Of a stretch of 64,000 nt of DNA, positions 47,156 to 60,352 are shown one piece after another. Source of the DNA: Streptomyces sp. MA5143a (GTDB lineage: Bacteria > Actinomycetota > Actinomycetes > Streptomycetales > Streptomycetaceae); contig NZ_OLMK01000018.1 of assembly GCF_900290235.1 (NCBI RefSeq), forward strand, positions 62,001 to 126,000, written 5' to 3'. Each line of letters starts with the position of its first letter. Positions within the stretch are counted from its first letter, which is position 1. Below the pieces are notes generated by a model. The model searched no databases. It saw only the letters and a program-made list of their open reading frames with translations, and was not told the origin of the DNA. The position numbers were made by a program, and so were the translations under genes.

Positions 47156-48004
47156 TCAGGCGGCCTCCACGGCGCCCCTGATCTCGTCCGCGAAACGATC
47201 CGAGGCGTCACGCAGCGCGACGACATCGGGGCCGTGACGAAGAACACCCCGGCTGACATTGGGCACCACATGGCGCACGGCCGCCCCGAAGACCGCCGGG
47301 AGATCGGACGGGGTGGCCCCCTGCGCCCCGATGCCGGGCGCGAGGAGAGGTCCGTTGATCTGAAGGTCGTACGAGGAGAGGTCGCCGAGCGTGGCGCCGA
47401 CGACGGCACCGAAGGATCCCAGGGGCTCCTCCCCCGCGTTCTCGGCGGCAAGGTGCGCCAGCATCGTCGCCCCGACGTCCCGTCCGGCGGCGTCCTCCGT
47501 GCGCAGGGCGTGCTGCACCTCGCCGCCCTCGGGGTTGGAGGTCAGCGCCAGCACGAACAGCCCGGCGCCGTTCTCCCGCGCGAGGTCCACAGCCGGCTTC
47601 AGGGAGCCGTAGCCGAGGTACGGCGAGACCGTCAGCGCGTCCGAGAACAGGGGCGCGTCCTTGTGCAGGAAGGTCTCGGCGTACGCGGCCATGGTGGAGC
47701 CGATGTCGCCGCGCTTGGCGTCCATGACCACCAGCGCGCCGGCCGCCCGCGCCTCCTCGACGGACTTCTCCAGGACGGCGATGCCGCGCGAGCCGAAGCG
47801 CTCGAAGAACGCGCTCTGCGGCTTGAGGACCGCCACCCGGCCCGCCAGTGCCTCGACGACGGTCCGGCTGAAGCGCTCCAGGCCCGCGATGTCGTCGTTC
47901 AGGCCCCAGGCGGTGAGCAGGGCGGAGTGCGGGTCGATCCCGACGCACAGCGGGCCGCGTTCGTCCATGGCGTGGCGCAGTCGCGCGCCGAAGGGCTCGG
48001 TCAT
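47156..48004 (-). CDS. pyrF: Orotidine 5'-phosphate decarboxylase
   Basis: The protein has 282 residues. It is the last step to UMP and belongs to the longer (type 2) OMP decarboxylase group found in actinobacteria. CVGIDPHSALLTAWGL opens the barrel, VVMDAKRGDIGSTMAAYAE carries the catalytic Lys/Asp set, and PLLAPGIGAQGATPSDL the phosphate site. ATG overlaps the pyrD stop (ATGA). Confidence 0.97.
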   Translation of the reverse strand: MTEPFGARLRHAMDERGPLCVGIDPHSALLTAWGLNDDIAGLERFSRTVVEALAGRVAVLKPQSAFFERFGSRGIAVLEKSVEEARAAGALVVMDAKRGDIGSTMAAYAETFLHKDAPLFSDALTVSPYLGYGSLKPAVDLARENGAGLFVLALTSNPEGGEVQHALRTEDAAGRDVGATMLAHLAAENAGEEPLGSFGAVVGATLGDLSSYDLQINGPLLAPGIGAQGATPSDLPAVFGAAVRHVVPNVSRGVLRHGPDVVALRDASDRFADEIRGAVEAA

Positions 48005-49110
48005 GCCGTCTTCTTCCTCACGTCGGCGCCGACCGCGTCGGCGAGGGTGGCGTACGGGCTGGTGCGCAGCCGGGCGGCGAGGCCCTTGTGGACGGCGCGC
48101 GCCCAGAAGGGGCCCTCGTAGACGAAGGCGCTGTAGCCCTGGACGAGGGTGGCGCCGGCGAGGATGCGCTGCCAGGCGTCCTCGGCGTTCTCGATGCCGC
48201 CGACGCCCACCAGGGTGATCCGGTCGCCCACGCGCGCGTAGAGGCGGCGCAGGACCGCGAGGGAGCGGGCCTTCAGCGGGGCGCCGGAGAGTCCCCCGGT
48301 CTCCTTCACGAGGGAGGGCTCGGAGATCAGGCCGAGTCCCTCGCGCGCGATGGTGGTGTTGGTGGCGATGATCCCGTCCAGGCCCAGCTCCACGGCGAGG
48401 TCGGCGACGGCGTCGATGTCCTCGTCGGCGAGGTCGGGGGCGATCTTCACCAGCAGCGGCACCCGGCGGGTGCGCACCGTGCGGTCGGCGGCCTCGCGGA
48501 CGGCGGTCAGCAGGGGCCGCAGCGCCTCGGTGGCCTGGAGGTTGCGCAGACCGGGCGTGTTGGGCGAGGAGACGTTGACGACCAGGTAGTCGGCGTACGG
48601 GGCGAGGCGCTCGGTGGACTTCACGTAGTCCGCGGCGGCCTCCTCCTCGGGGACGACCTTGGTCTTGCCGATGTTGACGCCCACGACCGTCCTGAAGACG
48701 GGGTTGCGGGAGGCCAGTCGGGCGGCGACGGCCAGTGAGCCCTCGTTGTTGAAGCCCATGCGGTTGATCAGTGCCCGGTCGCCGACCAGGCGGAACAGCC
48801 GCTTCTTGGGGTTGCCGGGCTGCGCCTCGCCCGTGACGGTGCCGATCTCGACGTGGTCGAAGCCCAGCATCGACATCCCGTCGACGGCGACGGCGTTCTT
48901 GTCGAAGCCGGCGGCCAGCCCGAACGGGCCGTGCATCCGCAGCCCGAACGCCTCCGTGCGCAGTTCCTCGTAGCGGGGCGCGAGCGCGGCCGCGACGTAG
49001 GTGCGCAGCACGGGGACGCGTGCGGCGAGGCGGATCCAGCGGAAGGCCAGGTAGTGGGCCTCCTCGGGGTCCATCCGGGTGAAAACCAGACGGAAGAACA
49101 GCTTGTACAT
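48001..49110 (-). CDS. pyrD: Dihydroorotate dehydrogenase (quinone, class 2)
   Basis: The protein has 369 residues. It is the membrane-associated class 2 type, with an N-terminal amphipathic extension ([19 protein letters not shown]) that reaches the quinone pool. FMN barrel motifs are [26 protein letters not shown] with the catalytic serine, and [16 protein letters not shown]. It starts 95 bp after carB and overlaps pyrF. Confidence 0.97.
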   Translation of the reverse strand: MYKLFFRLVFTRMDPEEAHYLAFRWIRLAARVPVLRTYVAAALAPRYEELRTEAFGLRMHGPFGLAAGFDKNAVAVDGMSMLGFDHVEIGTVTGEAQPGNPKKRLFRLVGDRALINRMGFNNEGSLAVAARLASRNPVFRTVVGVNIGKTKVVPEEEAAADYVKSTERLAPYADYLVVNVSSPNTPGLRNLQATEALRPLLTAVREAADRTVRTRRVPLLVKIAPDLADEDIDAVADLAVELGLDGIIATNTTIAREGLGLISEPSLVKETGGLSGAPLKARSLAVLRRLYARVGDRITLVGVGGIENAEDAWQRILAGATLVQGYSAFVYEGPFWARAVHKGLAARLRTSPYATLADAVGADVRKKTA

Positions 49111-49205
49111 CTCGAAGTCCTCGGGTCCTCATGAGGGCTCACGGCCTCATGACAGGTGTCCTCATGAAGAGGGGGACACCGTTTCCGGTGTCCCCCTCAG
49201 GGCTG

Positions 49206-52506
<3,301 letters not shown>

Positions 52507-52514
<8 letters not shown>

Positions 52515-53649
52515 GCTGGCCCTCCATCAGGGATACGAAGCGGTCGAACAGGTAGGCGGCGTCGTGCGGGCCGGCTGCCGCTTCGGGGTGGTACTGGACG
52601 CTGAAAGCCGGGCGGTCGAGGAGCTGGAGCCCCTCCACCACGTTGTCGTTGAGGCACACGTGGGAGACCTCGGCGCGGCCGTAGGGGGTCTCGGAGACCT
52701 TGTCGAGCGGGGCGTCGACGGCGAAGCCGTGGTTGTGCGCGGTGACCTCGACCTTGCCGGTCGTACGGTCCTGCACCGGCTGGTTGATGCCGCGGTGGCC
52801 GTACTTCAGCTTGTAGGTGCCGAAGCCGAGGGCACGGCCGAGGATCTGGTTGCCGAAGCAGATGCCGAACAGCGGGGTGCCTCGCTCCAGGACCTCCCGC
52901 ATCACGGAGACCGGGTGGTCGGCGGTGGCCGGGTCGCCGGGGCCGTTGGAGAAGAACACGCCGTCGGGGTTCACGGCGTACACCTCGTCGGCGCTCGCCG
53001 TGGCGGGCAGCACGTGCACCTCGATGCCGCGCTCGGCCATGCGGTGCGGGGTCATGCCCTTGATGCCGAGGTCGACGGCGGCGACGGTGAACTTCTTCTC
53101 ACCGATCGCGGGGACGACGTACGCCTCCTTGGTGGCGACCTCCGCGGAGAGGTCGGCGCCCTTCATCTCGGGGGCCTGGCGGACCTCGGCAAGCATGGTG
53201 CCCTCGTCGGGCAGGGCGTTGCCGGAGAAGATGCCGACGCGCATGGCGCCGCGTTCGCGCAGATGGCGGGTGAGGGCGCGGGTGTCGACGCCGCTGATGC
53301 CGACGACGCCCTGCTGGGAGAGCTCCTCGTCGAGGGTGCGCCGGGAGCGCCAGTTGGAGGGCACGCGCGCGGGGTCGCGTACGACGTAGCCCGCGACCCA
53401 GATCCGCTGCGACTCGGGGTCCTCGTCGTTGACACCGGTGTTGCCGACGTGCGGGGCGGTCATCACGACGACCTGGCGGTGGTACGACGGGTCGGTGAGG
53501 GTCTCCTGGTAGCCGGTCATACCGGTGGAGAACACGGCCTCGCCGAAGGTCACCCCCACGGCCCCGTAGGCGCGGCCGCGGAACATCCGGCCGTCCTCCA
53601 GGACGAGTACCGCGGGAACCTTGGTGGCTCCCCTAGTGGAGGTCGTCAT
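52507..53649 (-). CDS. carA: Carbamoyl-phosphate synthase small subunit
   Basis: The protein has 380 residues. It is the glutaminase partner of CarB. The class I amidotransferase site has Cys in [11 protein letters not shown] and His/Glu in [11 protein letters not shown]. The N-terminal domain includes [18 protein letters not shown]. Its ATG overlaps the stop of the preceding membrane-protein gene (ATGA). Confidence 0.98.
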
Positions 53650-54212
53650 CGTGCGCCTTCCGTTTCCGTCTTCTTGATCATCTGGTTCAGGGTCTCGACC
53701 CACTCGTTGTGCTCGGCCGCGTGGTCGGAGCGGAACCCGGAGTCGAGGAGCTTGTCGCCGTGTGCCCAGGTGACGACGAGCAGTCCGCCCTCGGTGAGGA
53801 CCTTGCCGGCGATGCCCTTGTCGAGCCGGGCCTCGCGCAGCGCCTCGCGCGGGACGAAGAAGTCCGTCGCTCCGGGCCGTACGACGTCCAGGCCCGCGTC
53901 CGTCAGGGTGAGCTCGACCCTGCTGCGAGTGCCCAGGCCGTGCGCCACGATGCGGTCGAGCCACTGCCCGGCGGTGGTGGAGCCGTGGTAGCGGCCGCTC
54001 ATCGTCAGTCTGGCCTCACCGGGCTCCTCCGGCACGGCGGGCAGCTCCGGCAGGTCGCTCTGGAGCGTGCCGCGCCACTTCCAGCCCTCGCGCATCAGCC
54101 AGTAGACGAGGGCGACGAAGAGGGCGAGTCCGACGACCCAGCCGATGCGTCCGGCCCAGTTGGTGACCTCGGCCGATTCCTTCTGGGCGGCCAGCAGAAT
54201 TACAGGTGTCAC
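53646..54212 (-). CDS. Membrane protein with PH-like domain in the pyr operon
   Basis: The protein has 188 residues and starts with GTG at 54212 ([10 protein letters not shown]), overlapping the pyrC stop. One transmembrane helix (about 20-45) is followed by a soluble domain with a PH-like beta pattern ([21 protein letters not shown]). A similar gene (Rv1382 in M. tuberculosis) sits between pyrC and carA across actinobacteria. Its function is unknown; conservation within the operon suggests a link to pyrimidine synthesis or its membrane placement (inference). Confidence 0.85.
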   Translation of the reverse strand: MTPVILLAAQKESAEVTNWAGRIGWVVGLALFVALVYWLMREGWKWRGTLQSDLPELPAVPEEPGEARLTMSGRYHGSTTAGQWLDRIVAHGLGTRSRVELTLTDAGLDVVRPGATDFFVPREALREARLDKGIAGKVLTEGGLLVVTWAHGDKLLDSGFRSDHAAEHNEWVETLNQMIKKTETEGAR

Positions 54213-55495
54213 GTGAGCTTCCCGTCGACGAGCGTGGCCTTGCCCCGCAGCCACGTGTGCGTGACACGGCCCGGCAGCTCGCGGCCCTCGTACGGGGTGT
54301 TGCGGCTGCGCGAGGCGAAGCCCGCGGGGTCCACCGCACCACGGTATGCCGTGTCGACGAGCGTGAGGTTGGCGGGCTCACCTGCCGAGACGGGACGGCC
54401 GTGACCGGCGGCCCGCCCGATCCGCGCCGGCGTGAACGACATGCGGTCCGCGACGCCCGCCCAGTCGAGCAGCCCGGTCTCGACCATCGTCTCCTGGACC
54501 ACCGACAGGGCGGTCTCCAGGCCGACCATGCCCATGGCGGCCGCGGCCCACTCGCAGTCCTTGTCCTCGTGCGGGTGGGGGGCGTGGTCGGTGGCGACGA
54601 TGTCGATCGTGCCGTCGGCGAGCGCCTCCCGCAGGGCCAGCACGTCGCGCTCGGTGCGCAGCGGCGGGTTGACCTTGTAGACCGGGTTGTACGAGCGCAC
54701 CAGCTCGTCGGTGAGGAGCAGGTGGTGCGGGGTGACCTCGGCGGTGACGTCGATGCCGCGGGACTTGGCCCAGCGGACGATCTCGACGGAACCGGCGGTC
54801 GACAGGTGGCAGATGTGGACGCGGGACCCGACGTGCTCGGCGAGCAGGACGTCGCGGGCGATGATCGACTCCTCGGCCACCGCGGGCCAGCCGCCGAGCC
54901 CCAGTTCGGCGGAGACGACGCCCTCGTTCATCTGGGCGCCCTCGGTGAGCCGCGGCTCCTGGGCGTGCTGGGCGACGACCCCGCCGAAGGCCTTCACGTA
55001 CTCCAGGGCGCGGCGCATGATCACCGCGTCGTGCACGCACTTGCCGTCGTCGGAGAAGACGGTGACGCCGGCGGCCGACTCGTGCATGGCGCCCAGCTCG
55101 GCGAGCTTCTGGCCTTCGAGGCCGACGGTGACGGCTCCGACGGGCTGGACGTCGCAGTAGCCGTGCTCCTGGCCGAGCCGGTAGACCTGCTCGACCACAC
55201 CGGCGGTGTCGGCGACCGGGAAGGTGTTGGCCATGGCGAACACGGCGGTGTAGCCGCCGGAGGCCGCCGCGCGGGTGCCGGTGAGGACCGTCTCGGAGTC
55301 CTCGCGGCCGGGCTCGCGCAGATGGGTGTGCAGGTCGACCAGGCCCGGCAGGAGGATCTTGCCGCCGGCCTCGACGACCTCGGCGCCCTCGGCGGACAGT
55401 CCGGTGCCCACCTCGGCGATGGTCTCGCCGTCGATCAGCACGTCCTGCGGCTCGCCGCCGAGCACCTTCGCACCACGGATCAGGATCTTGCTCAT
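54209..55495 (-). CDS. pyrC: Dihydroorotase
   Basis: The protein has 428 residues. It is the class I (allantoinase-like) type. LLPGLVDLHTHLREPG carries the zinc HxH and Arg, and the later zinc ligands are in HICHLSTAGSVEIV and ATDHAPHPHEDK. It starts 5 bp after the pyrB stop. A longer frame upstream is an out-of-phase shadow of pyrB. Confidence 0.98.
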   Translation of the reverse strand: MSKILIRGAKVLGGEPQDVLIDGETIAEVGTGLSAEGAEVVEAGGKILLPGLVDLHTHLREPGREDSETVLTGTRAAASGGYTAVFAMANTFPVADTAGVVEQVYRLGQEHGYCDVQPVGAVTVGLEGQKLAELGAMHESAAGVTVFSDDGKCVHDAVIMRRALEYVKAFGGVVAQHAQEPRLTEGAQMNEGVVSAELGLGGWPAVAEESIIARDVLLAEHVGSRVHICHLSTAGSVEIVRWAKSRGIDVTAEVTPHHLLLTDELVRSYNPVYKVNPPLRTERDVLALREALADGTIDIVATDHAPHPHEDKDCEWAAAAMGMVGLETALSVVQETMVETGLLDWAGVADRMSFTPARIGRAAGHGRPVSAGEPANLTLVDTAYRGAVDPAGFASRSRNTPYEGRELPGRVTHTWLRGKATLVDGKLT

Positions 55496-55500
55496 CTGTC

Positions 55501-56535
55501 TTACTTCTCCTCGGCCGCGAAAGGGGTGTGCGCGGAGCGCTCGTTGGAAGGGTGGTGGTGGGCGACGGGCGGGCGGGTGTGGGTGACGGCGGGCTCGTTG
55601 CCCCCGAGCAGCAGGTAGAGGACGGCCATGCGGATGGAGACGCCGTTGGCGACCTGCTCGACGACGGTGCAGCGGTCGGAGTCGGCGACCTCGGCGGTGA
55701 TCTCCATGCCGCGGACCATCGGGCCGGGGTGCATCACGATCGCGTGCTCGGGCATCCGCGCCATGCGGTCGCCGTCGAGGCCGTAGCGCCGGGAGTACTC
55801 GCGCTCCGTGGGGAAGAACGCGGCGTGCATGCGCTCGCGCTGCACGCGCAGCATCATCACGGCGTCGGACTTGGGCAGGGTGCTGTCGAGGTCGTACGAC
55901 ACCTCGCAGGGCCAGGACTCGATACCGACCGGCAGCAGGGTGGGCGGCGCGACGAGGGTGACCTCGGCGCCGAGGGTGTGCAGCAGGTCGACGTTGGAGC
56001 GGGCGACGCGGCTGTGCAGGACGTCGCCGACGAGCGTGATGCGCCTGCCGGAGAGGTCCTGGCCGAGGCCGGCGTCCCGGCCGACGAGGCGGCGACGCAT
56101 GGTGAAGGCGTCGAGCAGGGCCTGGGTGGGGTGCTGGTGGGTGCCGTCGCCCGCGTTGATGACGGCGGCGTCGATCCAGCCGGAGTTCGCCAGGCGGTAG
56201 GGCGCTCCGGAGGCGCCGTGGCGGATGACGACGGCGTCGACACCCATGGCTTCGAGGGTCTGGGCGGTGTCCTTGAGGGACTCGCCCTTGGACACGCTCG
56301 ATCCCTTGGCGGAGAAGTTGATGACGTCCGCGGAGAGGCGCTTCTCGGCGGCCTCGAAGGAGATCCGGGTCCGGGTGGAGTCCTCGAAGAAGAGGTTGAC
56401 GATCGTGCGGCCGCGCAGGGTCGGCAGCTTCTTGATCGGCCGGTCGGCGACCCGGGCCATCTCCTCGGCGGTGTCGAGGATCAGGACGGCGTCGTCGCGG
56501 GTGAGGTCGGCGGCCGAGATGAGATGACGCTGCAT
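55501..56535 (-). CDS. pyrB: Aspartate carbamoyltransferase catalytic subunit
   Basis: The protein has 344 residues. Carbamoyl-phosphate binding motif [19 protein letters not shown] (the STRT core) lies near residue 50, with [14 protein letters not shown] in the middle and [10 protein letters not shown] near the end. No pyrI regulatory gene is present. A ~30-residue hydrophilic, His-rich C-terminal tail is longer than in most ATCases. It lies about 125 bp after pyrR. Confidence 0.98.
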   Translation of the reverse strand: MQRHLISAADLTRDDAVLILDTAEEMARVADRPIKKLPTLRGRTIVNLFFEDSTRTRISFEAAEKRLSADVINFSAKGSSVSKGESLKDTAQTLEAMGVDAVVIRHGASGAPYRLANSGWIDAAVINAGDGTHQHPTQALLDAFTMRRRLVGRDAGLGQDLSGRRITLVGDVLHSRVARSNVDLLHTLGAEVTLVAPPTLLPVGIESWPCEVSYDLDSTLPKSDAVMMLRVQRERMHAAFFPTEREYSRRYGLDGDRMARMPEHAIVMHPGPMVRGMEITAEVADSDRCTVVEQVANGVSIRMAVLYLLLGGNEPAVTHTRPPVAHHHPSNERSAHTPFAAEEK

Positions 56536-56660
56536 CTGTCAGGCTCCGTAAAGGCGATTCGGTTCGGGAGGCGAGGCCCGGCCGGCCGGTCACAGCCGGG
56601 CGGGCGGACGCGCGGGTGGGCGACGCGGGGCGCACGGCAGGGCCGTACGCCGGGTGGTCG

Positions 56661-57257
56661 CTACTGCTGCGCGCCCCTGGCGGCCGGCTTGGCACCGAGC
56701 AGCACGGTGTCCCGACCGTCCTCCTCGGCGAGCTGGACCTTGACCGTCTCCCGCAGCGACGTGGGGAGGTTCTTGCCGACGTAGTCGGCGCGGATGGGCA
56801 GTTCGCGGTGGCCGCGGTCGACGAGGACCGCGAGCTGGACCGCGCGCGGGCGGCCGATGTCGTTCAGCGCGTCGAGCGCCGCGCGGATCGTGCGGCCGGA
56901 GAAGAGGACGTCGTCGACGAGGACGACGAGGCGGCCGTCGATCCCGTCACCGGGGATCTCCGTGCGGGCCAGCGCACGCGGCGGGTGCATGCGCAGGTCG
57001 TCGCGGTACATGGTGATGTCGAGCGAGCCGACCGGGATCTTGCGGTCCGTGATCTCCGCCAGCTTGTCGGCGAGCCGCCGGGCGAGGAAGACGCCCCGGG
57101 TCGGGATGCCGAGGAGCACCACGTCGTCGGCGCCCTTGGCGCGTTCGACGATCTCGTGGGCGATGCGGGTCAGTACGCGTGCGATGTCGGGGGCCTCGAG
57201 GACGGGCCTGGCATCGGACGGCTGCGGATCCTGTTGCGGATTTTCCTGCGTGTCCAT
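56661..57257 (-). CDS. pyrR: PyrR: pyr-operon regulator and uracil phosphoribosyltransferase
   Basis: The protein has 198 residues. The PRPP loop [21 protein letters not shown] is the type I phosphoribosyltransferase signature. In this family it binds UMP and a leader RNA hairpin. A candidate RNA target lies just upstream at 57266-57312. It is the first gene of the pyr operon and divergent from bldD. Confidence 0.97.
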   Translation of the reverse strand: MDTQENPQQDPQPSDARPVLEAPDIARVLTRIAHEIVERAKGADDVVLLGIPTRGVFLARRLADKLAEITDRKIPVGSLDITMYRDDLRMHPPRALARTEIPGDGIDGRLVVLVDDVLFSGRTIRAALDALNDIGRPRAVQLAVLVDRGHRELPIRADYVGKNLPTSLRETVKVQLAEEDGRDTVLLGAKPAARGAQQ

Positions 57258-57265
57258 ACGAAACG

Positions 57266-57312
57266 GACCTCCTTCTCCGCCTCACGGGACGGACCTTAAA
57301 GGACGTCGGATT
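57266..57312 (-). promoter_or_regulatory. Candidate PyrR-binding leader overlapping the pyrR ribosome site
   Basis: On the minus strand TCCG and CGGA form a stem around a loop containing CCCGTGAGG, the type of purine-rich loop (C-x-G-[UA]-G-A-G-G) bound by PyrR. The stem is followed by GAGAAGGAGGT, the pyrR ribosome site. Binding would block translation, as proposed for other actinobacteria. Confidence 0.6.
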
Positions 57313-57411
57313 TGCGCCATCCACGGTAGCAGGCCCGGGGAACGCCCCTGATCACCCCCCTGGCCCAATGGAGAGCGTTTACCACGGAACAGTCGGTCCG
57401 GACCATTCGGC

Positions 57412-57455
57412 TTGACGGGGCAGAGTCACGCTGCGTAACCTCACAGTGAGTCACC
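57412..57455 (+). promoter_or_regulatory. bldD promoter with overlapping BldD autoregulatory site
   Basis: TTGACG (57412-57417) and TAACCT (57436-57441) are separated by 18 bp, a housekeeping-sigma promoter. TCAC at 57426 and AGTGA-G-TCACC at 57445-57455 match the AGTGA-(N)-TCACC half-sites of BldD and flank the -10 region. This is the arrangement reported for bldD autorepression. Confidence 0.8.
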
Positions 57456-57476
57456 AGCCTTCGTCCGGGGAGCTAT

Positions 57477-57977
57477 ATGTCCAGCGAATACGCCAAACAG
57501 CTCGGGGCCAAGCTCCGGGCCATCCGCACCCAGCAGGGCCTTTCCCTCCACGGTGTCGAGGAGAAGTCCCAGGGACGCTGGAAGGCGGTCGTGGTCGGTT
57601 CGTACGAGCGCGGCGACCGCGCCGTCACCGTGCAGCGCCTTGCGGAGCTGGCGGATTTCTATGGGGTTCCTGTGCAGGAGCTGCTTCCCGGGACGACCCC
57701 CGGTGGCGCGGCCGAGCCGCCGCCGAAGCTCGTCCTCGACCTGGAGCGCCTGGCCAACGTCCCGGCCGAGAAGGCGGGCCCGCTCCAGCGGTACGCCGCG
57801 ACGATCCAGTCCCAGCGCGGTGACTACAACGGCAAGGTGCTCTCCATCCGCCAGGACGACCTGCGCACACTCGCCGTCATCTACGACCAGTCCCCCTCGG
57901 TCCTGACCGAACAGCTGATCAGCTGGGGTGTCCTGGACGCGGACGCGCGTCGCGCCGTCTCCCACGACGAGGGCTGA
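57477..57977 (+). CDS. bldD: BldD, c-di-GMP-dependent developmental master regulator
   Basis: The protein has 166 residues. An Xre-type HTH covers about 5-70 (LRAIRTQQGLSLHGVEEKS). The C-terminal c-di-GMP-binding domain keeps both signature pieces, R114-G-D116 and R125-Q-D-D128. With tetrameric c-di-GMP it dimerises and represses sporulation genes during vegetative growth. The ribosome site GGGGAG lies 5 bp before ATG. It is followed by a strong terminator and is monocistronic. Confidence 0.98.
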   Translation: MSSEYAKQLGAKLRAIRTQQGLSLHGVEEKSQGRWKAVVVGSYERGDRAVTVQRLAELADFYGVPVQELLPGTTPGGAAEPPPKLVLDLERLANVPAEKAGPLQRYAATIQSQRGDYNGKVLSIRQDDLRTLAVIYDQSPSVLTEQLISWGVLDADARRAVSHDEG

Positions 57978-58004
57978 CCCCGGGCGAGGCTCAGCAGAAA
58001 CGTG

Positions 58005-58060
58005 CCGCCAGGGTGGCCGGAACCTTTCGGTTCGGGCCACCCCGGCGGTTTTCTGTCTCC
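58005..58060 (+). terminator. Intrinsic terminator of bldD
   Basis: A 20-bp stem with two mismatches (arm CCGCCAGGGTGGCCGGAACC) closes on a TTTC tetraloop and is followed by TTTTCTGTCT. It is the only textbook stem plus U-run in the window and lies between the convergent bldD and nusB. Confidence 0.9.
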
Positions 58061-58156
58061 AGGGACGCGGATGGGGACGCGGACGGGCCGGCGTCCCCGA
58101 GGGCCTCCCGTGGGAGGTCGGCCTCGCGTGGAAGCCGGCCTCACGCGGGAGGTCCC

Positions 58157-58591
58157 CTATTCGGCTTCCCTGCGGAGCGACGGCTTCAGGTCCTTGAGGC
58201 GCCCGAGCAGTCCGTTCACGAACGACGGGGAGTCGTCCGTGGAGAACTCCTTCGCCAGCTGCACCATCTCGTCCAGCACCACCGCGTCCGGGGTCTCGTC
58301 GACCCAGATCAGCTCGTAGGCGCCGAGCCGCAGGATGTTGCGGTCCACGACCGGCATCCGGTCGAGGGTCCAGCCCACCGAGTACTGCGCGATCAGCTCG
58401 TCGATGCGCTTGGCGTACTCGGAGTACCCCTCGACCAGCTGCATCGTGTACTCGCTGACCGGCGGCTGCCTGGTGTCGGACCGGGAATGCCGGATCCAGT
58501 CCGCGAGGACGGTCAGGACGTCGGCCCCGCGCTGGTCGCCCTCGAAGAGGATCTGGAAGGCGCGCTTGCGGGCCGTGTTACGGGCAGCCAC
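58157..58591 (-). CDS. nusB: Transcription antitermination factor NusB
   Basis: The protein has 144 residues. It acts in rRNA antitermination with NusE. The all-helical NusB fold is clear, with ARKRAFQILFEGDQRG at the N-terminus and RMPVVDRNILRLGAYELIW, then NGLLGRLKDLKP near the end. It starts 2 bp after the efp stop. Confidence 0.97.
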   Translation of the reverse strand: MAARNTARKRAFQILFEGDQRGADVLTVLADWIRHSRSDTRQPPVSEYTMQLVEGYSEYAKRIDELIAQYSVGWTLDRMPVVDRNILRLGAYELIWVDETPDAVVLDEMVQLAKEFSTDDSPSFVNGLLGRLKDLKPSLRREAE

Positions 58592-58593
58592 GG

Positions 58594-59160
58594 TTAGCTG
58601 TTCACCCGGCCGAGGTAGTCGCTCGTGCGGGTGTCGACCTTGATCTTCTCACCGGTGGTGATGAAGAGGGGCACCTGGATCTGGTGGCCGGTCTCCAGGG
58701 TGGCGGGCTTGGTGCCACCGGTGGAGCGGTCGCCCTGGACGCCCGGCTCGGTCTCCTGGATGACGAGCTCGACGGCGGCCGGCAGCTCGACGAAGAGCAC
58801 CTCGCCCTCGTGCTGCGCGACGGTGGCGGTGAAGCCCTCGATCAGGAAGTTGGCGGCGTCACCGACGGCCTTGCGGTCGACCATCAGCTGGTCATAGGTC
58901 TCCATGTCCATGAAGACGAAGTACTCGCCGTCCATGTAGGAGAACTGCATGTCGCGCTTGTCGACGGTGGCCGTCTCGACCTTCACGCCGGCGTTGAAGG
59001 TCTTGTCGACGACCTTCCCGGAGAGCACGTTCTTGAGCTTGGTGCGCACGAAGGCCGGGCCCTTGCCGGGCTTGACGTGCTGGAACTCGACGACGGACCA
59101 GAGCTGGCCGCCGTCGAGCTTGAGCACCATGCCGTTCTTGAGGTCGTTCGTGGAAGCCAC
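58594..59160 (-). CDS. efp: Elongation factor P
   Basis: The protein has 188 residues. It relieves stalling at polyproline. The tip loop is KPGKGPA with Lys33; no epmA/epmB or earP gene is present here, consistent with the unmodified-lysine, PGKGP-loop type described in actinobacteria. Three beta-barrel domains are present, the last containing [15 protein letters not shown]. Located between the M24-like gene and nusB. Confidence 0.97.
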   Translation of the reverse strand: MASTNDLKNGMVLKLDGGQLWSVVEFQHVKPGKGPAFVRTKLKNVLSGKVVDKTFNAGVKVETATVDKRDMQFSYMDGEYFVFMDMETYDQLMVDRKAVGDAANFLIEGFTATVAQHEGEVLFVELPAAVELVIQETEPGVQGDRSTGGTKPATLETGHQIQVPLFITTGEKIKVDTRTSDYLGRVNS

Positions 59161-59220
59161 GGTTGCTTCAATCTCCTGGACTTACGTGGACGACCCCGGG
59201 GCACGCGCGCAGCTCAAGGG

Positions 59221-60327
59221 CTAGAGCGCGAGCAGCTCCTTGGTCGTGATGGTGAGTAGCTCGGGTCCGCCGTCCGCCTCGGGGCGTACGACGAGCGTGT
59301 CATCGATCCGGACACCGCCCCGGCCCGGGAGGTGGACCCCCGGTTCGACGGTGACCGGCACGCAAGCGTCCAGTTTACCCATGGCCGCGGGGGCCAACTG
59401 CGGGTCCTCGTCGATTTCGAGTCCCACACCGTGCCCCATCAGTGCCGGGAGGTCCGCGCCGTGGCCCGCGGAGTCCAGTACGTGACGGGCCGCGCGGTCC
59501 ACGGCGCGGTAGGCGGCGCCGGGGACGAGGCTCTCGCGGCCGGCCCGCTGGGCTGCGAAGACGAGGTCGTAGAGCTCGATCTGCCAGTCGGCCGGCGAGG
59601 TCCCGATGACGAAGGTGCGGCCGATCTCGCAGCGGTAGCCGCGGTAGACGGCGCCGAGGCACACGGAGAGGAAGTCGCCCTCCTCGACGCGGCGATCGGT
59701 GGGGAGATGGCCGCGGCGGCCGGAGTTCGGGCCCGTGGCGACGGAGGTGGCGAAGGCGGGGCCGTCGGCGCCGTGGTCGACGAGGCGGCGCTCCAGTTCG
59801 AGGGCGAGGTGGCGTTCGGTACGGCCGACGAGGATCGACTCCAGGAGTTCCCCGAGGGCCTGGTCGGCGATCTCCGCGCCGATCCGCAGACAGGAGATCT
59901 CCTCCTCGTCCTTGACGACCCGGAGCTGCTCGACCGCGCCGCCGAGGTCGGTGAGCCGCAGCCGGGGGGCGACCGAGCGGAGTGCGCGGTGCCGGGCCAC
60001 GGTGAGGTGGTGCTCCTCCACGGCGAGGGACTCGGCGCCGGCGGCCGTGACGAGCTCGGCGGCCGCGACCGCCGGGTCGCCGCCGGGCTTCGGCAACAGG
60101 TGGACGCGGACGGCGTCGTCGGGCCGCCCCTCGGAGCTGTCGCCCCGCGGGGGTGCGGCGCAGAGGAGGACGTCCTCGGCCGCGCCGAGCAGGAGGACGG
60201 CGCCGCGGGGGGCCGCGCCCGTGAGGTACCGCACGTTGGCCGGGCGGGTCACGAGAGCGGTGGCGCTGCCGCTCGCCTGGCAGCGTTCTCTCAGCCGGGT
60301 TCGGCGGGCGGCGTGGGCGTCTGACAT
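59221..60327 (-). CDS. M24 (aminopeptidase P/creatinase) fold protein with altered metal ligands
   Basis: The protein has 368 residues: an N-terminal creatinase-like domain (1 to ~135) and a C-terminal pita-bread domain. Of the five usual metal ligands, His299 (MGHGVG) and Glu328 (VEPG) are kept, but the two aspartates are Cys223 (VCLGAVYRGY) and Glu234 (CEIGR), and the last Glu is Asp342 (RIDDT). The second conserved His is Asp306 (LEIDEDP). A normal dinuclear peptidase site is therefore unlikely. It is coupled to efp-nusB by position. It could be an inactive binding protein or have a different activity. Confidence 0.85.
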   Translation of the reverse strand: MSDAHAARRTRLRERCQASGSATALVTRPANVRYLTGAAPRGAVLLLGAAEDVLLCAAPPRGDSSEGRPDDAVRVHLLPKPGGDPAVAAAELVTAAGAESLAVEEHHLTVARHRALRSVAPRLRLTDLGGAVEQLRVVKDEEEISCLRIGAEIADQALGELLESILVGRTERHLALELERRLVDHGADGPAFATSVATGPNSGRRGHLPTDRRVEEGDFLSVCLGAVYRGYRCEIGRTFVIGTSPADWQIELYDLVFAAQRAGRESLVPGAAYRAVDRAARHVLDSAGHGADLPALMGHGVGLEIDEDPQLAPAAMGKLDACVPVTVEPGVHLPGRGGVRIDDTLVVRPEADGGPELLTITTKELLAL

Positions 60328-60352
60328 GCCCCGAGCGTATGAGCTCCGCTGG

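Noticed and set aside
54209..56695. Single long frame joining pyrC with sequence over pyrB
   Set aside because: Only the part from 55495 down is dihydroorotase; upstream it is pyrB read out of frame, with low-complexity Arg/Pro sequence. Not a fusion.
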